Shown piece by piece: positions 35,929 to 45,110 of a stretch of DNA of 64,000 nt (position 1 is the stretch's first letter; every line of letters starts with the position of its first letter). Source of the stretch: Paraburkholderia sp. IMGN_8 (lineage in GTDB: Bacteria; Pseudomonadota; Gammaproteobacteria; Burkholderiales; Burkholderiaceae); NCBI RefSeq assembly GCF_038050405.1, contig NZ_CP150901.1, forward strand, positions 3,968,001-4,032,000, given 5' to 3'. The position numbers and the translations under genes are program-made. Under the pieces are notes generated by a model, which was not told where the DNA came from, made no database searches, and saw only the letters and a list, made by a program, of their open reading frames with translations.

Positions 35929-36288
35929 ATGATCACCATCTACCATAACCCGCGCTGTTCAAAATCGCGCGCCGCCTGCGAGCTGATTGCAAGCACCTAT
36001 AACAACACAAACGAACCGACAGAAATCGTCGAATACCTGAAGCAGCCGCTAACAATTGCGCAACTGAAGCAACTCAACGCGCAGCTAGGTTGTACGGTCC
36101 GCGAGATGATCAGGGACACGGAATCAGAGTACAAGGAACTTCAGCTCTCCGATCGCACCCTGAGCGACGCTCAGTTATACGAAGCATTGGCCAGGCATCC
36201 GATCCTTTTGCAACGCCCGATCGTCGTGCGAAACGGGCGGGCCGTGATCGGCCGCCCGCCGGAAAATGTCGAAGCGCTGTTTGCCTGA
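35929..36288 (+). CDS. arsC: Arsenate reductase-family protein (glutaredoxin-dependent ArsC type)
   Basis: 119 aa. It begins ITIYHNPRCSKSRAACELI with the catalytic Cys in NPRCSKSR, and ends with RPIVVRNGRAVIGRPPENV containing the conserved Arg residues. ArsC reduces arsenate to arsenite using glutathione/glutaredoxin. No ars operon is adjacent, so it may be an orphan copy or a Spx/ArsC-fold oxidoreductase. Confidence 0.88.
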   Translation: MITIYHNPRCSKSRAACELIASTYNNTNEPTEIVEYLKQPLTIAQLKQLNAQLGCTVREMIRDTESEYKELQLSDRTLSDAQLYEALARHPILLQRPIVVRNGRAVIGRPPENVEALFA

Positions 36289-36368
36289 CCGTCCAAACGG
36301 CGCTCCTCACGCCTTGCACTGCAGCCCGTTTCGGGCGTTCGCAGGCGCGTTTCATATGTGAACAGACC

Positions 36369-37352
36369 CTAGGCCTTCGCCGCCAATACAGCGTCCTTCG
36401 TAACGATCTTCGTCGGGATGATGCGCAGTTCGTTGAACGTGTCGGCGATACGCTGCTGCTCGGCGAGCACGTTCGCATCGATTGGTTTGTAGATGTGCGC
36501 GTAGTGCCGCAATCCGGCCTCGATCACGCCCGCATCGAGGCCCTGAATCGGCGCAAGCTGTGCGGCTGCTTCGCTGTAATGGCCGCGCACCCAGGCGCCT
36601 TCTTTTCCGGCTTCGTCCATCACGATAGCGAGCACATCGCCGTTTTGCTGCGCGAACGGCCGTGCGCTCAGAAAGAACTGATGGTGATTCACGATACCTT
36701 CGCCGTCGGTGAGCAGGCGCGCGTTCGATTGCCGTTTCGCCGCTTCGAGGAACGGATCCCAGATGGCCCATGCGTCGATCGCGCCGCGCTCGAAGGCCGC
36801 GCGCGCGTCGGCGGGCGGCAGATGGACCGGCTGGATTTCGCTGTACTTCACGCCGGCCTTCTCCAACGCCGCGACCAGGAACCAGTGAACGTCCGAACCC
36901 TTGTTGAAGGCGATTTTCTTGCCCTTCAGGTCGGTGAGCGTTTTGATCGGTGCGTCCTGATGCACGAGGAGGCCTTCCGCGTGCGGAGTCGGAATTTCGT
37001 AGGCGGTGTAGACAAAGTTGGCGCCGGCCGCTTGCGCGAATACCGGCGGCGCCTCGCCGACATAACCGAAGTCGATGGCGCCGACGTTCAAGCCTTCGAG
37101 CAACTGCGGCCCGGCGGGAAACTCAGTCCATTTAACTGTGATGCCGAGCGGCGCGAGCCGCTTTTCGAGTGTGCCGTGCGCCTTGAGCAGCACCAGCGTG
37201 TTGGCCGCTTTCTGGTAGCCGATGCGAAATTCCTTCGCATGCGCATCGGCGGCGAAGGCAGAGGTGGACACGATGGGCAGGGCCGCGGCGGCCAGCGAGG
37301 CGCCCACGCCGGCGATAAATGCGCGGCGCGTAAGCAGCGGATGACGGGACAT
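36369..37352 (-). CDS. Aliphatic sulfonate ABC transporter substrate-binding protein (SsuA-like)
   Basis: 327 aa. The N-terminus has twin arginines (TRRAFIAGVGASLAAA) and an AFA-A cleavage region, so export is by Sec or possibly Tat. The body is SsuA/TauA-like (FRIGYQKAANTLVLLKAHGTLEKRL; AIDFGYVGEAPPVFAQAAG; INHH-type AIWDPF segment). It binds sulfonates in the periplasm. The permease, ATPase and monooxygenase genes are not nearby, so it must work with a transporter encoded elsewhere. Confidence 0.85.
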   Translation of the reverse strand: MSRHPLLTRRAFIAGVGASLAAAALPIVSTSAFAADAHAKEFRIGYQKAANTLVLLKAHGTLEKRLAPLGITVKWTEFPAGPQLLEGLNVGAIDFGYVGEAPPVFAQAAGANFVYTAYEIPTPHAEGLLVHQDAPIKTLTDLKGKKIAFNKGSDVHWFLVAALEKAGVKYSEIQPVHLPPADARAAFERGAIDAWAIWDPFLEAAKRQSNARLLTDGEGIVNHHQFFLSARPFAQQNGDVLAIVMDEAGKEGAWVRGHYSEAAAQLAPIQGLDAGVIEAGLRHYAHIYKPIDANVLAEQQRIADTFNELRIIPTKIVTKDAVLAAKA

Positions 37353-37740
37353 AGCAGTGCTCGTTAAAAAGACGGACGCAAAACGGACCGATTGGCACCG
37401 ACGATAAGCCGTCTGCAAACCTGGACGAACCGATAAATTCGCATAAGCAAATCACGCCGGAGGTGGCAGCCGTCATGGCGCATGACCACTCCGGCCGTCC
37501 ACCCGCATCACTGCGCCACGTTGGCCTCGCGTTGACGCTTGTGATGTGGACGGTGTTGACCTGACAGCGGCATAGGCATTGGGCGCGATTGCCGGCGCGC
37601 GCGAGCGGGCGTGGTGGCAGGAATTGACGCGCTGCTGTCCATTCCGCATCGCGCTTGCCGCTTACACTGCTCCGCATCCGGCAAGCGCGGTTGACGCGAC
37701 ATACGCGCTCGCTTTCCCCTGTCGATGCGGAGCCAGAACC

Positions 37741-38031
37741 ATGCTTGAACTGAGACCATCCTGCGAAGGATGTGGCAAATCACTGCCGCCGAACGTGCCC
37801 GACGCGATGATCTGCACCTACGAATGCACCTTCTGCGAAGTGTGCGCGCTCAGCACGCTGCGCAATGTGTGTCCGAACTGCGGCGGCAATTTCCAGCATC
37901 GGCCGATCCGTACGCGAGCGCAGCTCGCCAAGCATCCGGCTCGCACTGAACCGCATCCTGTCGGCATCGACGAAGCGTCGCACGCGAACTTCTTCGCCCG
38001 CTACCGCAACACGCCGCCGGGCGAGCGCTAA
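37741..38031 (+). CDS. DUF1272 zinc-ribbon-like protein
   Basis: 96 aa. Cys pairs CEGCGK, CTYECTFCEVC and CPNCGG are the DUF1272 pattern and probably bind zinc. The start at 37741 (MLELRPSCEGC) matches the family. Function unknown. Confidence 0.85.
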   Translation: MLELRPSCEGCGKSLPPNVPDAMICTYECTFCEVCALSTLRNVCPNCGGNFQHRPIRTRAQLAKHPARTEPHPVGIDEASHANFFARYRNTPPGER

Positions 38032-38080
38032 GCAAGGCGCCTGGTTGACGCGCTGCTAACGCGCAGACTCTGGCCGCACA

Positions 38081-38284
38081 TCAATCATCGGAGGCGGCCG
38101 CGCCCGGTGCTTCAATCCCGCTTGCCGCATGCGCGGCCACCCGCAGCAGACGGATCTGTTTGCGGTAGTTGCGGCAGCCGCTGCAGGTCGGCAGATGCAG
38201 CCGGATCGCGACCCATTCGCGGGTCGTCAATCGACGGTCGAGCGCATCGGACAGCAGGCGCGTGATGTTTTTACACTTCCCCAT
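38081..38284 (-). CDS. Small zinc-finger (HC2-like) protein, putative anti-sigma factor
   Basis: About 67 aa. HLPTCSGCRNYRKQI gives the H-x3-C-x2-C zinc-binding anti-sigma motif; there is no membrane span. The GAGAGG site supports ATG 38284. It overlaps the end of the sigma factor gene by 14 bases and is almost surely co-expressed with it. Cytoplasmic ZAS proteins of this size sequester the sigma factor and may sense redox. Confidence 0.8.
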   Translation of the reverse strand: MGKCKNITRLLSDALDRRLTTREWVAIRLHLPTCSGCRNYRKQIRLLRVAAHAASGIEAPGAAASDD

Positions 38285-38879
38285 TCGCATCCTCTCTGGA
38301 TAGGCCTTTTTCGCTCAGGCAAGTGCGCAAGCGCAGCCGCGCCCGGTAGATCAGCACGCTGCAATGATTAGCGGTCATCTGCAATTCCGCGCAGATGGCA
38401 TCGGTATCGAGATCGAGGAATTCGCGCATCATGAACACGCGCCCGATGTGTTCGGGCAGATGTTCGAGGCACATCTCAAACAAGGTCCAGAACTGCTGCT
38501 GACGCAACGCCGTTTCGGGCGTCGGCCACGGCTGCGGCTTGGTCTCGCGCGACCAGTGGCCGTTGTCCTTGAACAGCTCCCGGTCGAGCAGCGCCTCGCC
38601 GTCGAGTTCGGATTCGAGGGCCGATAGGTTCACCGTGCGCTGCCGGGCGCGCAAGGTATCGACGAGCTTGTGCCGCAGGATGCCGAACACCCACGTCTTG
38701 TGTTCCGACTGCGCGGCGAACCGGTCCGCTTGCGTCCACGCGGCTGCTAGCGCTTCCTGGACGGCGTCTTCGGCGGCTGCGGCATCGCGCAGTTGCAAAC
38801 GGGCGAAGCGCAACAGGTCGCGCCGCAACTGCGTCAGATAGACGGGATCGTCGAGCGCGGGCCCGCTTATCCGCGCCAT
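38271..38879 (-). CDS. ECF-type RNA polymerase sigma factor
   Basis: About 202 aa. Region 2 (DAVQEALAAAWTQADRF, HKTWVFGILRHKLVDTLRAR) and region 4 (LPEHIGRVFMMREFLDLDTDAICAELQMTANHCSVLIYRARLRLR) are clear. A GGAG six bases before ATG 38879 sets the start; a longer reading to 39026 is less likely. The linked small zinc protein is its probable anti-sigma. Target promoters are unknown; the secreted peptide gene at 39329 is the nearest candidate. Confidence 0.9.
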   Translation of the reverse strand: MARISGPALDDPVYLTQLRRDLLRFARLQLRDAAAAEDAVQEALAAAWTQADRFAAQSEHKTWVFGILRHKLVDTLRARQRTVNLSALESELDGEALLDRELFKDNGHWSRETKPQPWPTPETALRQQQFWTLFEMCLEHLPEHIGRVFMMREFLDLDTDAICAELQMTANHCSVLIYRARLRLRTCLSEKGLSREDANGEV

Positions 38880-39328
38880 GACGCGCTCCGTCTGCGCGCC
38901 AACGGCTGCCGCACGTCTTCTATTGAATTGTTGTTGTTCATGAGCGGGTGACTTTCCTCGCGCTGTTTTTGGACTCGTGCGCCATTCTCCCGCACGTTCC
39001 TGCGCAAGCGAATCGATATTGAACATGTGCCCGCCGGAAAGCGATAACTCGATGACTTTAGTCGCGCCGGAAAGGCTTATATGACAGCGAAATACATTGT
39101 TGCGTAAATTGAAAGCAAAACCTCGGGATCAACCCGGGACCTGAAGCATATGCGCTACGGCTGAAGCCGAGGCGCAAGCGCATCCCCGGCCGCACAGTCC
39201 TTCAATTATTTCATTATTTGAAAAAATATCTTCTCAACTTCGATGTTTTTAGGTGAATGCTGAATCGCTATTCTTCACTCCATCGATCGCACCAGATCGC
39301 GAACCAAACGCTGAAGAGGAGTAGCACC
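38880..39328. other. Spacer of about 450 bases between the sigma factor and the small peptide gene
   Basis: No gene is supported. It contains an AT-rich stretch (39200-39260) likely to hold the promoter of the downstream peptide gene, and a TCGGG-N-CCCGGGA-type short palindrome near 39122. Confidence 0.4.
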
Positions 39329-39460
39329 ATGAAACGCATTCTTTCCGCCCTGATCGCTTCCGTCGCTCTGTTTGCCGCCGCTTCGGGCGTGGCCCAAGCT
39401 GCCTCGCCGGCACAATGCAACGGTCCGGCATCGTACTGCAACGTGTTCTTCGGTAACTGA
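39329..39460 (+). CDS. 43-residue predicted secreted peptide with two cysteines
   Basis: MKRILSALIASVALFAAASG followed by VAQAAS is a strong signal peptide, leaving a mature peptide of about 18 residues (SPAQCNGPASYCNVFFGN) with two Cys that could form a disulphide. It has a good ribosome site (AAGAGGAG) eight bases before the ATG and a terminator 70 bases after the stop, so it looks like a genuine monocistronic gene. Function unknown: possibilities include a signalling peptide, a cell-surface stress peptide or an ECF-regulated product. Confidence 0.75.
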   Translation: MKRILSALIASVALFAAASGVAQAASPAQCNGPASYCNVFFGN

Positions 39461-39985
39461 TCGCTTGGTGGGCACGGTCGGACGAATGTCCGGCGCAATG
39501 CTTGCCAACGAAACCGACTCACAAAGTAAAAGAAGGGCACCGATAGCGGCGCCCTTTTTGCATTCACGGCCAACACATTTGCGGCGCATGCCGCCAAACG
39601 CAGTAACGGACCTGTGCGACACGCGGCCAGCCAGCGGTACACCTTACGCGGCACCACGAAGCAACGCTCGCGCCCGGCGGCCAAATGCGTCGAATGCTCT
39701 CTCAACTTACGTGTTACAGTGAGCCAACCGCTTGCAGTTCTCCTGCGTGTCCTGCGCAGTCCCAGACGCAAAAAAGTCTCTCATCCCAGCGCCCTGGTTT
39801 GAACAGGGTTCTTTCCTTCTACTCAGCTTTGCGTTGTCGTCGGCTCGGCTTCCTTGAAGCGGCCGCTCTTTGCGCGCATCGTCGATCAATATTTTTTTCG
39901 CGGAAACGGCGCAATTCGCCCGGTTTCACGCCGAAGCCACAGCGATGCGTTTTTACGCGAAAAGCCTTCACCGGAGACGACCACC
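39461..39985. other. Spacer of about 525 bases
   Basis: It holds the terminator above and presumably the promoter of the next gene pair. Nothing else is supported: open frames on both strands are short and lack ribosome sites. Confidence 0.4.
39533..39559 (+). terminator. Rho-independent terminator after the small secreted peptide gene
   Basis: Stem AAGGGCACCG with CGGCGCCCTT (one mismatch) followed by TTTTT. Confidence 0.8.
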
Positions 39986-40270
39986 ATGAGCAACACGATC
40001 AGAAGTTACCGGGGCCTTGAGATCTATCCGCTGGTTTATCCACATCAACCGCGCAGCCTCGACGGCGCCCGTCACTACGATGCGGGCTTTGACGCAGCCG
40101 TGCGAATCTGCCGACGCGGCACAGACGATACATTGACCAGCAGCCGTGTGTTTCGCGTGCCGAGCCGTTCGCCATTTGGTGCGGCCGGCGACGCCCGCAT
40201 CGCGTCAGCCAGTTATGCGGAGCGCGTGATCGACGGCATGGTGACAGGCCAGTCGATTGCCGGACTCTGA
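39986..40270 (+). CDS. Small conserved hypothetical protein
   Basis: 94 aa, basic, without signal peptide or membrane span (MSNTIRSYRGLEIYPLVYPH; YDAGFDAAVRICRRG). ATG 39986 follows GGAG. Its TGA shares a base with the ATG of the next gene (TGATG), a translationally coupled pair. I do not recognise a characterised family. Confidence 0.65.
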   Translation: MSNTIRSYRGLEIYPLVYPHQPRSLDGARHYDAGFDAAVRICRRGTDDTLTSSRVFRVPSRSPFGAAGDARIASASYAERVIDGMVTGQSIAGL

Positions 40271-40551
40271 TGGGCGCATCAATGGCAACTCCCGTTTCCA
40301 GGCGCTCGCAGCGCGCAGACCCCCCAGCCCTCACGGACCGCGCGAACTATCAGGTCGCGGTCTCGTCGCGCCGTACGTCGAGCGGCACCGTGCCGACGCT
40401 GAAGGTCATCCGTTTGAGCGACGAGCGGGTGATTTACCCATTCCAGGGCCACGCGGACATGCCGTTTTTCGACAGCGCCGACGCCGCCCAGGTGTTCGCC
40501 GAGACCTACGGCTGGCAGCTTGTGGATGGCGACATCGCCGTGCCGGAATGA
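40270..40551 (+). CDS. Small conserved hypothetical protein, coupled to the preceding gene
   Basis: 93 aa. A mixed alpha/beta chain (NYQVAVSSRRTSSGTVPTLK; DSADAAQVFAETYGWQL) with no known motif. It starts at 40270 in TGATG. The two products share the general shape of a short domain with xYxVxVxxR strands and a C-terminal helix, so they may be distant paralogues or partners. Confidence 0.62.
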   Translation: MGASMATPVSRRSQRADPPALTDRANYQVAVSSRRTSSGTVPTLKVIRLSDERVIYPFQGHADMPFFDSADAAQVFAETYGWQLVDGDIAVPE

Positions 40552-40977
40552 CCGCCCGTGCCGGTTGAGCGCGGACGGTTTCCAGACGCCAGACCATCGG
40601 CCTTGGCGTCTCGCCCGGCTCGCCGTCGTTGTATGCAGCGCACCGCCGGCCGCCATCAGTCGTCTATGCCAGACGTGTCGATTTGCATCCGGGCAGACAA
40701 AGCAGAACGTCCATTTGCCTCAAATCGTCATACACCGGAAGCAGGCTTGATTGACAAGGCAAAAGTACTACTTATCCACAAGGTTATTCAGTGAAACTGT
40801 GGATAACTTTGGGTGCTACCGGGTTATCCACTAGCTGCAACGGCCATCGTTTGCTCCCCGTTTTCCCGATCGTCGGCGTTTTTGTTGCCGCGGCCGTCAT
40901 CTCGTCCGGCTTTTGCCTATGATTGTCAGTTCTGACCCTTTTCGCGCGTCAAGCGCTTCACACCGAAGGAGCGAGAC
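40552..40977. other. Intergenic region of about 425 bases with DnaA-box cluster
   Basis: No gene is supported. The distal part contains three DnaA-box-like sites (listed separately) and the promoter region for the FMN reductase gene. Confidence 0.5.
40772..40832. promoter_or_regulatory. Cluster of three DnaA-box-like sites
   Basis: TTATCCACA at 40772-40780 (perfect, plus), TGTGGATAA at 40798-40806 (perfect, minus) and TTATCCACT at 40824-40832 (one mismatch, plus), 17-18 bases apart. A weaker GTTATTCAG lies between the first two. Confidence 0.75.
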
Positions 40978-41532
40978 ATGGCCCATCACATTGCAGTCGT
41001 TGTCGGCAGCTTGCGTCGTGAATCTTTCAACCGCCAGTTGGCCCACGCCGTGATTTCGCTCGCGCCGGCCGATTTCACCTTCGAATTTATCGACATCGGT
41101 TCATTGCCGCTCTACAGCCAGGAATACGACGCCGACTATCCCGAAGTCGCGAAACAGTTGAAGCAGCGCGTCGAAGCTGCCGATGGCCTGCTGTTCGTCA
41201 CCCCCGAATACAACCGCTCCATGCCTGGTGTGCTGAAGAACGCAATCGATTGGGGCTCGCGTCCGTGGGGCACCAATTCGTGGGCCAACAAGCCCGGCGC
41301 GGTGATCGGCACGTCCCCCGGCGCGACCGGCACGGCGCTGGCGCAACAGCATCTGCGTAATGTGCTGGCGTATCTCGATGTCGCCACGCTCGGCCAGCCC
41401 GAAGTGTTCATCAAGCACGACGCGGCGGTCATCAACGAGAAAGGCGAGATCCTGAACGACGGCACGCGCAAGTTCCTGCAGACATTCGTCGAGCGCTACG
41501 TCGCGTGGGTCAAGTTGCATACCGCCGCCTGA
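40978..41532 (+). CDS. NADPH-dependent FMN reductase family protein
   Basis: 184 aa, flavodoxin-like. VVVGSLRRESFNRQLAHAV binds the FMN phosphate, and TPEYNRSMPGVLKNAIDWGSR is the family signature (ChrR/YieF-like). It reduces quinones, chromate or azo compounds with NAD(P)H. A GGAG site precedes the ATG. It lies alone, and a DnaA-box cluster sits 150 bases upstream. Confidence 0.93.
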   Translation: MAHHIAVVVGSLRRESFNRQLAHAVISLAPADFTFEFIDIGSLPLYSQEYDADYPEVAKQLKQRVEAADGLLFVTPEYNRSMPGVLKNAIDWGSRPWGTNSWANKPGAVIGTSPGATGTALAQQHLRNVLAYLDVATLGQPEVFIKHDAAVINEKGEILNDGTRKFLQTFVERYVAWVKLHTAA

Positions 41533-41566
41533 CGGCGTTGCCGCGAAAGCGATCGGGTAAATGAAA

Positions 41567-41605
41567 AGCGCCGGCGTTGCCGCAACCTCACGGCACGCCG
41601 GCGCT
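41567..41605 (-). terminator. Terminator for the minus-strand stress-protein gene
   Basis: An 11-base perfect stem (AGCGCCGGCGT / ACGCCGGCGCT) followed, on the minus strand, by TTTTCATTT. It lies just past the stop at 41620 and may also stop the plus-strand FMN reductase transcript weakly. Confidence 0.7.
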
Positions 41606-41619
41606 ACCGCTCACCCCGT

Positions 41620-42627
41620 TTAGACGTGGTGATGCCTCGTCACACGTTCCCAGCCGTGACGCACGGCGAGCTTGAAGCGCTCCCACGTGCTCTCCGGTGA
41701 GGTGGTTTCCCAATGGCGCCGGGCTTCCGGTTCGACATCGTCCCACGGCCTGTCGCGATAACGCGTGTCGCGGGCGATGTCCGCGCCGTAGCGATAGGCC
41801 GGCACGTAATCCTCGAAACGCGAATTGTCGGTCGCGTACTCCTCGTCGTAGTGGCTGCGGAAATCTTCTTCGTATTCCAGATACTCGTTCGGAATCTGCT
41901 CGCCCATGCCGGCGGTCGGCTGGCGCGCTTCGGGAACGACCTCTGACGGCTGCATGATGGCGCCCGAACCCGGCAAGCTACCGGCGGCAATCGCGCTGCG
42001 TCCCGCATCGCCGACCAGCGGATCGGTGACCGGCTCGTTCAGCGGATCGGTGACCGGCCGCTCAGCCCGCGGTGGCGGCGTAAATGGTTTGGCCGCGCCG
42101 GCGCCAGCGCCCACGGGCGGCGGTGAATACTGCGGATCGGCCTGCGTCGCGGGCCGGGTGGTCGCACCCGGCGTGGTGACGCTCGATGTGCGAGGCGTGC
42201 CCGCTGTCATCGCGCCGATGCCCAGTTCGTCGAGTATGGAATGATCACGGCTCGGCGGCGTGTCCCAGTCGGGCGAGCGCTCGCCGATGTCGGTAGCGCC
42301 CAGCCTCCTCAAGGTATTGCGAGCGAGTTCCGCATGCGATTCGCTCGCCGCGTTCACGCACACCAGCACGGCGCCGCGGCGCACGGCCTCGGTATAGCGG
42401 GCCGTTTCGGACGCGCGCGGGCCGCTGGCAAACAGGCTGGAAAGAAAGCGTTCGATGTTGGCCAGCACACCCGCGCTCGCGACTTCGTCGGTTGCCGAGC
42501 CGACGGAGGGTTCCGGGTTCGCCTGCAACTCGATCGATTCCCGTACAAAACCGGTCTGCACAAGCGTGTCGCGGGCGGTTTCCGCTTGTGAATAGGTGTC
42601 GAATAAACCAATCACGGTGTGTCGCAT
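41620..42627 (-). CDS. General-stress-protein-17M-like protein with long disordered linker
   Basis: 335 aa. The N-terminal about 100 residues (MRHTVIGLFDTYSQAETARDTL; RRGAVLVCVNAASE) resemble the YflT/GSP17M ferredoxin-like domain. A Pro/Thr/Ala-rich linker follows, then a Tyr/Asp/Arg-rich C-terminus (YRYGADIARDTRYRDRPWDD). The start is the ATG at 42627, not the longer reading. Probably stress-induced; molecular role unknown. Confidence 0.75.
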   Translation of the reverse strand: MRHTVIGLFDTYSQAETARDTLVQTGFVRESIELQANPEPSVGSATDEVASAGVLANIERFLSSLFASGPRASETARYTEAVRRGAVLVCVNAASESHAELARNTLRRLGATDIGERSPDWDTPPSRDHSILDELGIGAMTAGTPRTSSVTTPGATTRPATQADPQYSPPPVGAGAGAAKPFTPPPRAERPVTDPLNEPVTDPLVGDAGRSAIAAGSLPGSGAIMQPSEVVPEARQPTAGMGEQIPNEYLEYEEDFRSHYDEEYATDNSRFEDYVPAYRYGADIARDTRYRDRPWDDVEPEARRHWETTSPESTWERFKLAVRHGWERVTRHHHV

Positions 42628-42827
42628 GGCAGTCTCCCGACGTCTTGAGCGGAGTGGACAGCGCGGGAACGCGCCGCTCTCCTTCCCCAACCGTGCTGCA
42701 ACGTTCGTGCCGGAACCGTCCAATGCCCGTGCGCGCCCGTTTGGAAGGCAAGAAACGTGGCGTGTCGCCGGTTGTAGCCGACGCGTTTTTACAATTGCCG
42801 GTAAATCACGGCGATGTCTGAAGAGGG

Positions 42828-45110
42828 TTAATCAGCCGGGTGAGCCGCCGGGTACGCACCCGACTGCGCCAGATCGCGCTGGATCGTTTGCAGGAGCTTG
42901 TCGAGCAACGCGATATCGAAGGGTTTGGACAGCACGCGCACGTCCACATGCCGCGCGCGGTCGAGTTCTTCCGCGTAGCCGGTGACCAGAATGACCGGCA
43001 GCCTCGTATCGAACGCCTGCACCGCTTCAGCCAGATCGATGCCGTTCATCGTGCCGGGCATGTGAATGTCGGACAGCACCAGATCGAACGGCAGCGGCTC
43101 GCCGGTGCGGGCCTGCTTCGCGTGGGCGTCGTCGAACAGGCGCAGCGCGGTGTCAGCATTGAAGACCCAGGTGACCTGGTGACCCATCATCTGCAGCAAG
43201 GCTTCGGTGCCGGCGGCGACTTCGTCGTTATCCTCGACCAGCAGAATGCGCAGACCGTGCGGTGCGCCGGTTTCTTCGACGCCCGGTTCAGCCGGCCGTT
43301 CAGCCTCAGGCGCCGCGGCGGCGCGCGGCAGATAGAGGCGCACTGAGGTACCCGCGCCGATCGCGCTGTCGATCGCCGCGAGGCCACCCGAGCGCTCGCA
43401 GAAGGCAAACACCTGCGGTAGCCCGAGACCCGTACCCATGCCTTTCGGCTTGGTCGTGAAAAGCGGCTCGAAGGCGCGCGCGAGCACTTCAGGCGGCATG
43501 CCGCCGCCGGTGTCTTCGAGCGACAACTGCACGAAGTCGCCGGTGAGCGGAAAGCCGTCCTCGTGACGGAAATTGATATTGGTGGCCCGCACGGTGAAGC
43601 GGCCGCCGTTGGGCATCGCATCGCGCGCGTTCACGGCGATGTTGATCAGCGCCAGTTCGAGCTCCGCCACGTCGACGCGCATCGGCCAGATTTCGACGCC
43701 GATATCCATCACCAGCGAAATCTTCGCGCCGAGCGACGCGCGCAGCAATTCGCGGCACGCCGGCAACCAACGCTCGAGGGCAAGCGTCTCGTTTCTCAAC
43801 GGCTGCTTGCGTGCGACGCCGAGCAATTGCCGCGTGAGCGATTGGCCGCTCTTGAGCGCCCGCTCGATGGCCGACAGCTCACGGTCGAGCCCAGGTGCGC
43901 CGCGCCGCCACGCGATCTGCACGTTCGCCGACACGATCATCAGCAGATTGTTGAAGTCGTGCGCGACGCTGCCGACCAGATTGCCGAGCGCCTCCATCTT
44001 GCGCGACTGACGATACGCGGATTCGATCGAGCGGCGCATCGACGCCTCGGCCTGCCAGCGCTCCCACGCCTCCTCTTCGGCGCCGAGGCGCCGCAGCGAC
44101 AGCCAGATCACGCACCACAGCACGACCGACGGCGTAAACATCGACAGGATCAGCACGCTGAGATGCCGATACCAGCCGGCCCAGATGGCCGAAGCGCGAT
44201 AGCCGCACGACACGTACACCGGATACGCGCCGACGCGCCGGTACGCGAGGATCAGATTGTCGCCGTCGATGTCCGAGCGCATCCTTACGACGCCGGCCCG
44301 CCGTACTTGCGCCAGCGCCTGGGCGAGCGGCGACTGCGGCAACACCGTCACCGGCTCGCGCGGACTGCGCGGATAGTGCGCGAGAATCGCGCCGTCGGTG
44401 CGGATCAGGCTCATGGTCATCGGCGTGTCGTCGCTGCCGCCCAGCAGCTCGCGGTAGAACGCGCTGAAATAGCTGGGCCGCAGCGCGACCGACACGACCC
44501 CGGCGAACGCGGCGTCGGCGGTGCGCCGCTCGACGCCCATGTTGAACACCTGTTCACCGGCAACGTGCCCCGTCATCACCTTCGACACGTGCTCGATGTC
44601 CTTGCCGTCGCGAATCCCGGTGAAATCTTCACGCTCGGCAATCGACATCGGCGGCGCCGGATAGAAACGGCTGCTGGCGAGCAAATCGCCGTCGCGGCCG
44701 AAGATCGACACGGCGGCCACCTGCGGATAACCGCCGCCCATGGTGCGCAGCTTGTCGTGAATGGCGGATTCGCCGGCGCGAATGCCGTTGTCGTCGAGTC
44801 CTTGCGTGAGATCGACAATGCGCGAATCGAGCGTCTCGTTCATGTCGAACACTTTCAGCGCGTGTTCTTCGGCGACCCGCACCGTGCGTAGCGTCATGTC
44901 CGTGGCGTCGGCCTCGCGCGCGCGCAGATCGTTGAGCGCCATGGCCGCCACGTACACGCATGGCAGGACGATCGCTGCGATCAGCAGCGCGATCAGCGTC
45001 ATGCGCCGGACGTGGAAATTCTGTTCCGGCACGGCTGGGAACAACGCCTCGTCCTGCCGGTTAGCGGAAAGGCGGTTCGCTTGAGGCGGCTCGAACCGGT
45101 CAGGTGTCAT
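42828..45110 (-). CDS. Membrane hybrid histidine kinase with C-terminal receiver
   Basis: 760 aa. TM1 (about 37-60), a periplasmic double-Cache-like domain (about 70-305, GGGYPQVAAVSIFGRDGDLLAS), TM2 (about 315-340), HisKA with SVAHDFNNLLMIV, HATPase (ALINIAVNARDAMPNG; DTGGGM; GMGTGLGLPQVF), and a receiver at about 625-745 with the Asp in LVLSDIHMPG. No linked response regulator gene exists; phosphate may pass to a distant Hpt or regulator. Confidence 0.92.
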   Translation of the reverse strand: MTPDRFEPPQANRLSANRQDEALFPAVPEQNFHVRRMTLIALLIAAIVLPCVYVAAMALNDLRAREADATDMTLRTVRVAEEHALKVFDMNETLDSRIVDLTQGLDDNGIRAGESAIHDKLRTMGGGYPQVAAVSIFGRDGDLLASSRFYPAPPMSIAEREDFTGIRDGKDIEHVSKVMTGHVAGEQVFNMGVERRTADAAFAGVVSVALRPSYFSAFYRELLGGSDDTPMTMSLIRTDGAILAHYPRSPREPVTVLPQSPLAQALAQVRRAGVVRMRSDIDGDNLILAYRRVGAYPVYVSCGYRASAIWAGWYRHLSVLILSMFTPSVVLWCVIWLSLRRLGAEEEAWERWQAEASMRRSIESAYRQSRKMEALGNLVGSVAHDFNNLLMIVSANVQIAWRRGAPGLDRELSAIERALKSGQSLTRQLLGVARKQPLRNETLALERWLPACRELLRASLGAKISLVMDIGVEIWPMRVDVAELELALINIAVNARDAMPNGGRFTVRATNINFRHEDGFPLTGDFVQLSLEDTGGGMPPEVLARAFEPLFTTKPKGMGTGLGLPQVFAFCERSGGLAAIDSAIGAGTSVRLYLPRAAAAPEAERPAEPGVEETGAPHGLRILLVEDNDEVAAGTEALLQMMGHQVTWVFNADTALRLFDDAHAKQARTGEPLPFDLVLSDIHMPGTMNGIDLAEAVQAFDTRLPVILVTGYAEELDRARHVDVRVLSKPFDIALLDKLLQTIQRDLAQSGAYPAAHPAD

